This document shows positions 49,317-59,540 of a stretch of DNA of 64,000 bases, piece after piece. How positions within the stretch are numbered: position 1 is the stretch's first letter; each line of letters starts with the position of its first letter. The stretch lies in the NCBI GenBank assembly GCA_019925105.1, contig JAHGAU010000001.1, forward strand, positions 310,001 through 374,000, in the 5' to 3' direction. The position numbers and the translations under genes were made by a program. This DNA comes from Niebla homalea. Lineage: Eukaryota; Ascomycota; Lecanoromycetes; Lecanorales; Ramalinaceae. Under the pieces are notes generated by a model. The model did no database searches. It was not told the origin of the DNA and saw only the letters and a list, made by a program, of their open reading frames with translations.

Positions 49317-52218
49317 ATGGATATCTCGCCTAGTTGCCTTCTGCTGCAAGAAGACCTCGAGAAAATCCGAATTCGCAATGCCGATTATAAGAAATTTGTC
49401 CCGGAAAATGCGCTCGACGAGGTGGTGACAGGTACACGGATCCGGGCGATTGTGGAGGAATTTTCACCCCCCTCCAACGTGCAAGAGATCGTCAACTTCA
49501 TCTGTGAAGGCGCTCGGAAGGTGTTTTGTATCCTCGTATTTTCCGGTCATGTCCGATTTATCAGTCACTTCGTCCGAGGCGACCAGCTGCAGGCGCGCCG
49601 CACTGATGATCTTTTACCTTTCAAAGAAGATCGCCTCCAGGAGATCCTTGGGTATCCTCATGTTGTGACTTTGTTCTTTGACAGGCAGTGGGAATTCAGC
49701 GTTCCGGTCTTCTCAGGGCGCATCATCCCACGTGTTCTGGACAGTCAGACTGTTCTTCCATACTTGTCCAGTAGTTTTCTGACTGATGGTGGCTATGGAT
49801 CTGTGTACAGAATTGAGATTCACCCCTCCCATCAATCCAGTACTTACAAGCCGGCGGCAATGGTGAATATTGTCCCCCGAGCAGCATACTCCTACTGACC
49901 GCGAATAGTTCGTAAGGAAAGAATTGGAACTCGGTGATCTGAGCTACGAGAATGAGGTGCAGACAATGTCAAATCTGCAGCGACTGAACCATCCACATAT
50001 ATTGCGTCTTGTGGGCTGTTATACTTTTGGTTCAAAACACAACTTGATCTCGCCTTTCATTGCGGATGGAACTCTGCGTGATTACTTAGCGAAGCCGAAG
50101 CCAGCTGAATTGTGTAAAGAAGAATTACTATATTCCATATCGGGACTAGCATCAGCAATCTGGGCGCTACACGAATTTGTTCTTGGAGACACTGCACCTT
50201 CACTTAAAGGCCATCATCAAGATCTTCGACCAGACAATATTCTTGTCGATGGACATCGATTTATCTTGGCCGATTTTGGATTATCAAGCATCAAACCGAT
50301 ACAAGAAGACTCGAGGACCCGTTTCAAGGGACGCAAGGGTTACTGTCAAGCTCCAGAGTGTGCTAACCTGGGGTATCCATATGAAGAGTACAAAACGACC
50401 CGGAAGACGGACATATTTGCACTTGGTTGTATCATGGCAGACCTTCTTGTCTATCTGGTGAAGGGAAGAGAAGGTGTGGAGGCATTTCGGGATGATCGCA
50501 GATTCAAAAAGCCGCCATTTGATTATTCATTGTACCACAAGGGTGACTCTGCGAACCCCAAAGTCGAAGCTGAGCTTTCGGATCTGGTGTCCAAGGACCA
50601 AAGCCAGAGTCTCCGAGACACAGTACCCCTGGTCAATGATATGCTGGAGCTACTCCCTGAGAACCGACCTGAGGCCGCCATTGTCACAGCTCGGCTTTAC
50701 ATGAGTACGATCAGGGCGTTTTCGGAGCGGTTTAGCGTTCTGTTTAATGAGTTCAAAACTTCGCCTGACGCTCGCATGGAAATGGCACGCTTCAATAGTT
50801 GGATTATGTCCCAAGACGTCAAGCTTTATTCCACCTCCTCTGATCCGACGACCACGGGAACAAATTTTGGGGCGACTATTGACATCATACGCCAGATGAA
50901 ACACGAGCTGACATGCATTGGCCAAAACGCACAAGAGGTCGACTGCCGATCCTTCCTTGAGGTACGAACGCTCAATACTCAGCTACTCAACAGTCTCCCT
51001 CCTGAGCGAAGAGAAAGCGCACGATCGCGGCTTGAATCTATAATCCTCGCGGAAGGCCAAGGCGAGACACTCACGCCGATCAGGGCGGCCCTAGGTAATT
51101 CATACCTCAATAAAAGAGCAGAGACGCAGCGCTTGGTCGCTCAAGTGGAGAACGCAACAACACCATTGCCAGATCCTTCATTCGAATCTCTCAGCGGTCC
51201 AGTCAAACTTGTGCGAGCAATTGGACGATGTCATGTGGCCAGATTGCGAAAAGAGGACGGAAATCGTCTAGATGTAATAGCTGAGACTATTCAGTGTCAA
51301 GACCAGGTCAGACGGGACCGGCTTTTACCGCGTATTCACGCCCTCTGCAAGCTTTTGTCCAGCGAGCAGTTAGGCCAAGGGTTACGCACCCCGAGACTCT
51401 ATGGCTTGCACGACAACATGAAAGATTGCTCCTTTGACATCATCTATCAATTTCCGGAAGTGCAAAAAAAGGATCATCGTTTGAAGCCGGTTTCCTTGCG
51501 GGAACTGCTGACAGAAAAAAAACGAGATCATTATCCTTCTTGGGAAACACGGTTGAGGTTGAGTCTCGACTTGGCCGAGTCACTGGCGGCTTTTCACGAT
51601 GTGACATGGTTCCACAAAAATCTAGTCTCGTCCAACGTTCTCTTCTTCCCAACATCTCAGGCCCCTCCACGGGAAAGAGCTAAAAACCCTTATCTGATCG
51701 GCTTTCAGCACAGTCGCAATGCAGACGATGACTTCACTGAAGGGCCCTTGCAGGAGAAAAGCGATCGACGGTACCATGATCCTCGCTATATATCTCCAGA
51801 CAGGCGATTCACCAGGTTCAGTCTTCAGTACGATTGGTATAGTCTCGGTATACTCCTGATCGAAATTGGCCTGTGGGAAACAATCGACACATTCATGCAG
51901 GAGCATGCTCAGCAGGACAACTACGCATTTTCAAAGACCTTGATTGACCATGAGATTTCAGCCTTGTCCTTTTTTATGGGAGACCGGTATGCTCAAATTG
52001 TTAGGGGGTGTCTGACAGGACTGGGAGAGAGCCTGGGAAATGAAGACGAGGGGCAGCAATTGGGTCTTGCGACGAACCTCTTGCTGAAGAATCAAGTGGT
52101 CATTCCTCTGAAATCGCTTGAGAGTCCCTTCGTCAGCCAGGATGTCGATAGAGGAAAGAAGCGAAGCCCTGAAGATCAATTGGGGTCAGGTCCAGCGCAG
52201 AGATTGAGGGCTACCTGA
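49317..52218 (+). CDS. Tandem protein kinase and pseudokinase, 951 residues
   Basis: Two exons, 49,317-49,862 and 49,909-52,218, with a 46-bp intron (GTGAAT ... CTACTGAC ... TAG) that falls between kinase strands beta1 and beta3. Residues 1-150 are the helical leader typical of this fungal kinase family (ARKVFCILVF, then a WEFSVPVF motif). The first kinase domain keeps the glycine loop GGYGSVY (158-164), Lys186 in FVRKEL, Glu198, catalytic HQDLRPDN (285-292), DFG (304-306) and APE (from 330), so it looks active despite HQD for HRD. After a helical linker, a second kinase-like domain (about 590-925) has WFHKNLVSSNVLFF in place of HRD and IGFQHSRN in place of DFG, and keeps DWYSLGILLIEIGLW. This marks it as a pseudokinase. 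C-terminal domains of this kind occur in fungal HeLo/prion-inhibition-type proteins. Likely a cytosolic signalling protein. Partners are unknown. Confidence 0.88.
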
Positions 52219-53320
52219 TATTATCCGCATGACACCACAAGCACTCGACGAATAAAATTGGTCCATGCTTGAACCTAGAAGCTTGTTAGTCTTGTGGGGT
52301 CTCCTGCAGTCATCTGCGCCATCCTGAGAACGCCAGTATGTTTTTCTAGGTCCGTTTTGGTAAAAGGCTGAATGAGATTGTCGTTGTTAGGTTGGCTCCC
52401 GCATGGCGCAAAGCTTGGGGAAGCAAGGATCGACTACACCCTTGGGAATTTGTGTTTTCCCACCAAATTGTTTAATCCTTGTTGCTATTGTTCCAGACTG
52501 AATAGACATCATCACCACCAGAGTCCAGCGGGGAAAATTCGGCGAGGGTATATTCTCTTTTGGTCACTCGCGGGCCAGGCCCCGGCTATCCAGGTACAAG
52601 TTCGGTGAGCTGGCTTAAGCCTTTGGCTGCAGCTACAAAATCAGCCGCGGAATAAACCTGGTCTACATTTCTCGAGCAGGTGCCATCGCCGATAAATTGG
52701 TTGGTGAGGACCTCCAAAGTAAGGTAAGGGTGCCCTGTCTTGTTTACTGCAGTAATGCCTAAAGTGCTAGTCTTCACTCCGCACAAGTCTAGACTGACAC
52801 AATTTCCGATTGCGCGGACCCACTAGGTACTCATCTAGTGCGGAAGCGACTCAGCCCCACCGTCGTTATGTTTTACTGTGGCCGAGTCAGATCGTAGCTG
52901 CGTGACATCTGGCTAACTCCGTAGAAGAGTACTACGACCACCCATGACCAATACTTCATTGGCACCCACGTTTCCTGTTTACGCTTCCACCCATCAGGCG
53001 AGATGTCGAAATGGTTCTAGATCAGCTTCGCAAATTGGCCTGCGTTCCCCTGCAACTTTGCTCCGACAACGACCCATCACCGCCCCAAGATTGATCGTAC
53101 GTTTTCTGCAAATAAGGCTGAAACCCTCTGCCTTTGACAACTTGCGTACGCACTCCACTACACTGCCCACCTTAATCCGAATCACAATAGCATTGATCTG
53201 TAGGCGGCGATACCGTATCTATAATAAGCCTAATATTACGTAAGGATTACCAGGAGAGCTCTGGAAAGGTGCATTTCTACTTGTGCGCTCAGAAGTAGAG
53301 ATTTTTTTTTCGGTTTTATT
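52219..53320. other. Intergenic region
   Basis: Normal composition and no recognisable gene. Frames at 52,372-52,608 (plus) and 52,944-53,243 (plus, rich in Arg/Pro/Thr) show no motif or splice partners. No tRNA fold was found by eye. Confidence 0.5.
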
Positions 53321-53442
53321 TTTATTTAAGTTAATTTATACGTATTTTTAAAAAGTTTAATATTAAAATATAAAATTTAAAATAAATAATAAGGTTTACG
53401 TAAACGTTAAGTATTTAATAATTAATTAATTTAATAAAAATT
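53321..53442 (+). mobile_element. RIP-mutated transposon scrap upstream of the ribokinase gene
   Basis: An abrupt AT-rich patch inside the gene island. Its right half shares aataaataataaggttta and atttaataattaattaa with 59,458-59,537, at the Gypsy-4/LINE junction. It is RIP-converted although it is only about 120 bp long, and lies about 210 bp from the ribokinase ATG. Confidence 0.75.
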
Positions 53443-53652
53443 GCACCTACTCAATCGATGCTCTGTACCACTACCCAAAGCTGAACCCTGAGTCAGCCAT
53501 TGCCCCACTCAACTACGCTCTGCTGCCTGTGTCGTGCCCTGTTGGCTGTCGTAACTTGCCAGGCCTGTTCCATTCTCCTACCGACACAGCGAAGACCCGA
53601 GTCAGCCAGCGAGACGAGGCGAGGACTTCGCTCAAACGTACCCAAAGGCGCC

Positions 53653-54753
53653 ATGGGTTCATCGTCCATTGTGGCCGTCGTAGGCGGGATCAACATGGAT
53701 CTGGTATTCGAGACACAGCGCCCACCCGACAGAGGCGAGTCCTTGGATGCCGCCTCCATTCAATACTTTCCCGGCGGAAAAGGAGCCAACACCGCTATCG
53801 CGCTCTACCGAGCCAGTCACAAAAGTCCCATGGAAGACAGCAAAGCTGACATCAGTCAAGAGGAGGAGAGAACCGCGGTCGACGGGCACAGCATCCGGGT
53901 CTTCATGAACGGAGCGGTTGGGGGCGATGATTTCGGCACCCAACTGAAGGAGAAGTTGAAGCTGCAGAACATCAACATATCCGGCGTTCAGACCGTCAAG
54001 GGCAATAGCGGGACCTGCACCGTCATCGTCGAGTCCCTCACCCGCGACAGCCGGAACATCGGATACCAGGCCGCGAACCTCGAATGGGAAGCGGGCGATC
54101 CAGAGACCGTGGAGTGTCTGGCGGGCGGAACGAAGCCAGATCTTGTGATTGCGCATCTGGGCATTCGACGAAAACGCATCGAGAAGGTCTTGGGGACCGC
54201 GGCCAGAGCCGGGGTGGCCACTCTATTGAACCCATCCCCAGTGCATACCTTGCTCAACTCAACTTACAAGGCTATCACACACTTGATCATGAATGAACAA
54301 GAGGCCGCACAACTGTCCGGACGGAAGTACGAGGAACTGGACACGCCCAGTGCCTGGAAGGCGGCCGCCGAATATTTCATCGAGTTAGGCGTGCAGAACG
54401 TCGTCATCACACTCGGAGAAAAGGGCGCTTACTTTGCTACCCACGGCGGCAAGGAAGGCAAGATAGATGCAGTTCAGGACGTGGACGTTCAGGATACCAC
54501 TGGCGCGGGGTGAGTCCTGGTCCTTTTCCAGCTTGACTACCTACTGCGTCATTACGCGGTATGCGCTGACTCCGTCTGTGATACTAGAGACACCTTTGTA
54601 GGCGTGTATGCTGTGGAATATCTGCAGCAGAAAAGCAAGGGGGAATGGAATATCGAGAAAGCGATCGAACGTGCTTGCAAGGCTTCTGCGCGAACGATTG
54701 AGCGACTTGGTGCTCAAGAATCCATACCCTGGGTCGATGAAGTCGATGCATGA
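53653..54753 (+). CDS. RBK1: Ribokinase (PfkB family)
   Basis: Phosphorylates D-ribose with ATP to ribose-5-phosphate, feeding the pentose phosphate pathway and nucleotide synthesis in the cytosol. Two exons, 53,653-54,509 and 54,588-54,753, with a 78-bp intron (GTGAGT ... GCTGAC ... TAG), give 340 residues, the usual ribokinase length. The N-terminus has VVGGINMDLVFE, then PGGKGANTA (PfkB signature 1, sugar binding). The C-terminal signature DTTGAGDTFVG, with the anion hole and catalytic Asp, is created exactly across the splice junction. The chosen ATG sits in a good context (GCGCCATGG) and matches the family start. An in-frame ATG at 53,500 would add 51 Arg/Cys-rich residues and is less likely. 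The gene converges on the kinase gene to the right, with 186 bp between the stops. Confidence 0.95.
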
Positions 54754-54939
54754 GGTCGAGTCAAAAGTTCGCGGTATGGATCGTCATGCATCCTGAGGAT
54801 TGGAGCATCAGGAGACTCATGATCTTTGAATCAAGACCTATCTACCCGATCTATTGTATGTCCATGAACGGTTCTTGATATTACATTTGAGATTGGTAGT
54901 CTTGCGCATGTTGTCTTGCTACCCATAATGATCGTTATG

Positions 54940-56589
54940 TCAGTAATGGGATTGACAGAAGAGCGCCTCCCGATACATCCAAAGTGTTCCCACTCCTTCC
55001 GAGGCTGTCTTTCTTTTATTGGCATCTTGGCTGAGCATGTTCAAAGTCAAAGAAGCCGGCTCGTCCATTGTGCTCTCATCCTGTAATTGATTGACCCAAT
55101 CTCTTACCTTTGGTAGATTCAGCCGAAATGCAAAGCTGTCCTCTTCATGGCACTGGCGGAAATTTCCAAAATCCTTCAGGGACTTCTTTCCAGAGATTGT
55201 AAGCATCTCCGAAAAGACACAGCCGAGAGAAAAGACATCCGCCTTAAAGGCCCTCGGCTTGTCTTGCCGCACCTCTGGAGCCCGGTAGACTGGGGTGCCG
55301 CAGAGATAAGAGCTTTGACTATTCCCATGGTGCGTGAAATCTTTCGCTAGGCCAAAGTCGGCCAGATAGACCTGCCTGTCCTTGATCAAGATGTTTGAGG
55401 GCTTGATGTCCCTATGCAGGACGTTTTTCCTGTGAGCGAATGCCAAGGCATCCAGTAAGCATCCGAACCAAGGCGGGATACAATCCAACTCGTCCTGCTG
55501 ATAGCGGCTCTCCGTACATTTTTCTAAATATCCCGACAGGTCGAAATCTCCAGCAGGCTGCATGATGATCTCGCAATGATCATCTGCCATCACGCAACAG
55601 GATATGTTTGCGATATGTTGATGACACAATGTCTGCATGATGCGAACCTCCTCCTTCACGCGCTTTCGGCGAGCAGCTGAGGCCCCAAGAAAAGAGATAT
55701 TTTTTCGGGCGAACATGTTTCGTGTCGTGAATTCCATGACTTCGTCGACAACCCCGAAAGAGCCACTGCCAAGCCGTTTCTGCCAGCTGTATTTCATGTG
55801 AGTGCTGGAGGCATCAGTCTCGACCTGAGACTGTACGCTTCCCGAACCACTGGGAGTGTAGATTGGGATTTGTATTTTCGCCTCTTCAAGAGAGCGACTG
55901 AATGCCTGCGCGCCCTCCTCGATCTTCCTCTTCGACTCCTCGATGATGAGAGCCAAACGGACATGGATATCAGGAGCTTTCAGAACCGAATTAGCTGGAT
56001 CTAGATTGTGAGCCAATTTCACTTCACTCACCGCCAGGTCTGCACTCGAAGTTCGAAGCCATGTATAGTAGCGAGTCCATATAAGTGCTGAAGATGCCTT
56101 GCAAGATATCTTGAAGCTTCTGGCTGTTGGGAAACCGCTGGAAGTCTGCTCCCAAGGGCGGCACGACCACATTCAAGTCACCAAGGAGTTTCGCAGCGTT
56201 GGCGAAGGGTATGTCTGCTTCAATACCACACTTCCCTCTCATCAATTCTCGGAAGATCCTGTTGAGGACGTGACATATGAGATGAGGGTATCGCTCACTT
56301 TGAATGCTACAAACATACTGCCCCAAAGCTGACTGGTTAGAGTCTCCGGCCCTGCAATGTCATAAGCCGCATCTACGGCGCTTGTGAAGGCATCGATACA
56401 ACCAAGCTTGAGGCTGGCGTAGAGCCGGGTACAATAACCCTCGCGGTGTCGTCTGCAGAGCTCCTCAAACTCGCTGCGGAAGGAATCCTCACTGGTGATG
56501 CCTGGAGGTAAGGCATAGTGCTGCTCAAGGAAGGCGGCCCTCTTCTTGCCAAGGAGGAGGTTCCACGAAGTATTGACTGTAGCAGACAT
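54940..56589 (-). CDS. Helical-domain Ser/Thr protein kinase, possible frame defect
   Basis: Exon 1 is 56,589-56,299, followed by a 68-bp intron (56,298-56,231; GTGAGC ... GGGAAG) and then an exon continuing to about 56,040. The N-terminal ~190 residues form an all-helical domain (LWGSMFVAFK, then an FPNSQKLQDILQGIF motif), like the leader domains of fungal NLR-type and related kinase proteins. A C-terminal canonical Ser/Thr kinase (about 55,800-55,000) has GSGSFGVV, ARK, HRDIKPSN, DFG and APE, so it looks catalytically complete. Between the two parts the frame changes. A GTGAGT donor near 56,030 with a 31- or 55-nt intron could restore it, but would remove SEVKLAHNLD, which resembles conserved family sequence. 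Alternatively one base has been lost or gained near 56,050-56,150, making the gene defective. The kinase exon alone is open for over 300 codons. Confidence 0.75.
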
Positions 56590-56890
56590 GAGACATCAGA
56601 TGTCCTTGTATGCAAGAAACAAACGAGGACTGAAAGTGTCTGGCTCTAGCGCATAGGAGTGAATCAAAGGAACTGTTGCATGGGAGACCTTTGCTCGAAC
56701 GGTGGGGCTAGAGGTGGGAAGCGAATACGATCATGGCTGGGACTGGGCCAGCAACGGGCCGACAGGCTGCATGCACATGTACCCACAAGCGTTCTGATGC
56801 AATATGCGTAAATGGGTGCAGGGTGCAGGGGAAGGGTGAGTAAGCCGAATCACTTGTATTAAGTCTACCACTATGCTTGTCTAATTACAC
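56590..56890. promoter_or_regulatory. Upstream flank of the helical-domain kinase gene
   Basis: Normal composition, no frame. It is the presumed promoter of the minus-strand kinase gene and ends where AT-rich DNA begins. Confidence 0.5.
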
Positions 56891-56979
56891 CGTGATAACG
56901 ACCGTATTTATGTCCATCTTAAGGGCCGTTTAATAACCGTATATTTACCGTACCTTATGTACCGGTATATTTATAATAC

Positions 56980-59050
56980 CCTTAATAAAAGGCCGTTTAA
57001 TAGGCGAGTTACCGGTTATAAATAGATTACCCGCTTAAATATTATTACGGCCTTTAATAAGCTCCATATATACCCGGAAAGTAAGGACTTTACGATATTC
57101 GTTACTTTATTAAATATTTTTAAATATAAAGTTATACCTTTCAGCTTAACCAATAATCCTACCTTATATTAATAAGATATAAATAAAGTTTTATTTAGTT
57201 ACTTAAATATCTTTATTTAAACTTACTTAAATAATATTATTATTTATAATATTATTAAGAAAAAACATACTTAATATATACGCTTAATATTAAAGCGTTT
57301 ATATAATACCGGTTTATAAATAAATATCCGGAAGTGCGAATTTAGAGGTTAATAAATTAAGTTTTTAAGTCTTATCCTTATTATTAATAAACTTAAAGTA
57401 AACCTTAATAAAGTAAATAAAATTAAGGATTAACCGGTTTTTATTAACCTTAAAGCCCTTTAAGGATTTATTGGCTTTTATAACTTTTATTAAAGATTTA
57501 TTCTTTAATTCTTTAAAATAATAAAACCTTTTTTAAAGCTTATTAAAAAGGAAACCTTATTTATATAATCCCCGGAATATTAAAAGGCTTATATAATACT
57601 TAAAGAAGCTTTTATTATAACCTTTATATTAATCTATTATAATCTTAATAAAGAAACGATCCTTAAGATTGATTTTTCGGATTATATTTTTAGTAGTATT
57701 CTTTCTTAATATAATAAGGTTAAGGAGTTATACCTAATAACTTATCATTTTAAGAATATATTACCGGTTAAATATAACTATAATATTTATAATAAGGAGC
57801 TTTTTATTATTATTAAATATTTAAAGAATTAACGGTTAAAATTAAAAATAATAGAAAAACCTTTCCGAATCTTTAATAATAATTAAGCCTTAAAGTACTT
57901 TATTAAAAGTTAAAAGTTTATGAAATATTAAGTTAAGTACCTTAATACTTTTTCTGAATTTAATTTTAAGGTTATTGATTATTTAAATAAACAAAATAAT
58001 AAGGTTAACGTTTTTATTTAAATACCCGGTTATCAATTATAAGGCGATAACGATAATAGGGTTAAAGATTAGTTTTAAACCGTTTTACTTTTTAAGCGCT
58101 GGAAAGGGGGAGAGTATGGAGGACACCAAACTTGCGGATGGGTATATAAAGGGATGAAAACATTAAAAGGGCTAATTAAGGGTGGAATCGATTCGTATAT
58201 ACTCTGAAAAAGATAAAGTATAACGAATTAAGATAGAATACTTTATATACCTAACTTACTTATATGGGGGCTTCGGCCCATCTTCAATTACACTCCGTTT
58301 ACTCCTTTGTTTTTGCCCCTTTTGCACTTTCATTCTTTCCCATCTTTTCTTGCGCTTTAAAATCTTAACCTTAAATGAAAAAGAAGAAATATTAATACCA
58401 GCCTATTTAATCTTTAAAAAACTTAGGTTTTATAAGTAAATCCGTGAAGTCAATTACACCGATAAAGGCTTCACGGAATTTAAAAAAGTAATTACGGAAA
58501 ATGAATTATTTAATTTTAAAGGCGTACCTTTAATCCGTATTAAAGTTCGGTCTGATATCTCTATTAATAAAGATAAATTATAAATATTAACGTTATTTAT
58601 TACGGAGGTCTTAAAGTATATTTATAATATATTAATTAATAATTATTTCGCTTAAAACCGTATAATTAAATTTATTTCTTAATATTTCTTTTAATTTATT
58701 TTATAAAATAATATTAACTGTTATATCTTAAATTACGGTATTTATTTTTAATTTAAGGTTTTATAATAAAAGCCCGTAAGATAATTTTATTAGTTAAAAA
58801 TCCCGGAAGAAAGATAAATTAATTTTTTAATTAACTTTATTACCGGATTATTTAAATATAAAAATATAAATATTATTTTTACCGTAATTTATATGTTATT
58901 TAAGGGTCGATATTATATCCCGTTTTATATTAAAAAAGAAGGGATTTCCATTAAAGAAATAACTTAATTCTTTATTAAAGAAATATTTAAGTATTACGGC
59001 CTTTTAAATAATATTATTTTAAATTACGGTTTTTAATTTATTAATAAAAT
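56980..59050 (+). pseudogene. Gypsy-4 reverse transcriptase-RNase H-integrase remnant
   Basis: Motifs in order: FKYKVIPFSLTNNPT and TYLNNIIIYN (eroded YLDD box) near 57,110-57,270, INIRKCEF, GFIGFYNFY, RIFNNN.ALKYFIKS and FSEFNFKVI (RNase H tail) near 57,860-57,980, then after the solo LTR a spacer and INFLINFITGLFKYKNINII with GRYYIPFYIKKEGISIKEIT (integrase core) near 58,820-58,965. The order is that of Ty3/Gypsy pol. If the solo LTR and one target duplication are ignored, the frame continues without a shift. Confidence 0.9.
58101..58351 (+). mobile_element. Solo LTR of the Gypsy-2 family
   Basis: 251 bp, GGAAAGGGGGAGAG to CATCTTTTCTT, flanked by a perfect GCGCT duplication (58,096-58,100 and 58,352-58,356). 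It interrupts the Gypsy-4 frame between RNase H and integrase. It is the least RIP-mutated of the four Gypsy-2 LTRs in the window and shows the family consensus, including the TATA-like ccttatataag/cttatatggg region. Confidence 0.93.
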
Positions 59051-59540
59051 ATAATGCTTTTTACTATATTAACTTAAAATCGACCCTTAAAATTTACTTC
59101 CTTATTATATTAAAAGTAATAATTAAATTAAAAGAATAAATTAAAAAATAAAATAAGGACTCCGGACTTACGTAAATTACTTATAAGACGATTAAGTATA
59201 ATAATTATTTATAATAGAATTCGTAAATAATAATAATTTAAATCGATCGATTAAAATAATATTTTTTTACCTTAATAAGGGTTTTTATTTAAGGATATTA
59301 TTTAATCCCGATAAAATTAAATATATTATCGTTTATAAATAATTTTAAATTAAGGAAATTACCGATATTATTAAAATTACATAAGAAATCCTTAATATTA
59401 TTCGTTTTAATTTAAATAAAACTTATAATAATATATTTATATAAATTAATTATTAATATTAAGACGTAAAGTTTAAGATAAATAATAAGGTTTAGGTAAA
59501 TACTAAATATTTAATAATTAATTAACTTAATAAGAAATTA

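Larger units (their letters stand above)
56891..59540 (+). mobile_element. Gypsy-4: 5'-truncated Ty3/Gypsy element
   Basis: Starts at the island edge already within reverse transcriptase, so gag, protease and the 5' LTR are absent. A single frame, broken only by RIP-type stops and by a solo LTR, runs through reverse transcriptase, RNase H and integrase to about 59,050. The last 80 bp are repeated in the scrap at 53,366-53,442. No 3' LTR was recognised. Confidence 0.85.

Noticed and set aside
49450..51906. Several 70-95-codon frames on both strands
   Set aside because: All are shadows of the kinase-pseudokinase coding sequence in other frames.
53500..53652. In-frame N-terminal extension of ribokinase from an upstream ATG
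   Set aside because: The extension is not family-like, and the ATG at 53,653 has a better context and matches the normal start. A targeting extension cannot be fully excluded.
53529..54296. Overlapping frames on both strands over the ribokinase gene
   Set aside because: They are GC-rich shadow frames. Only the ribokinase frame carries family motifs.
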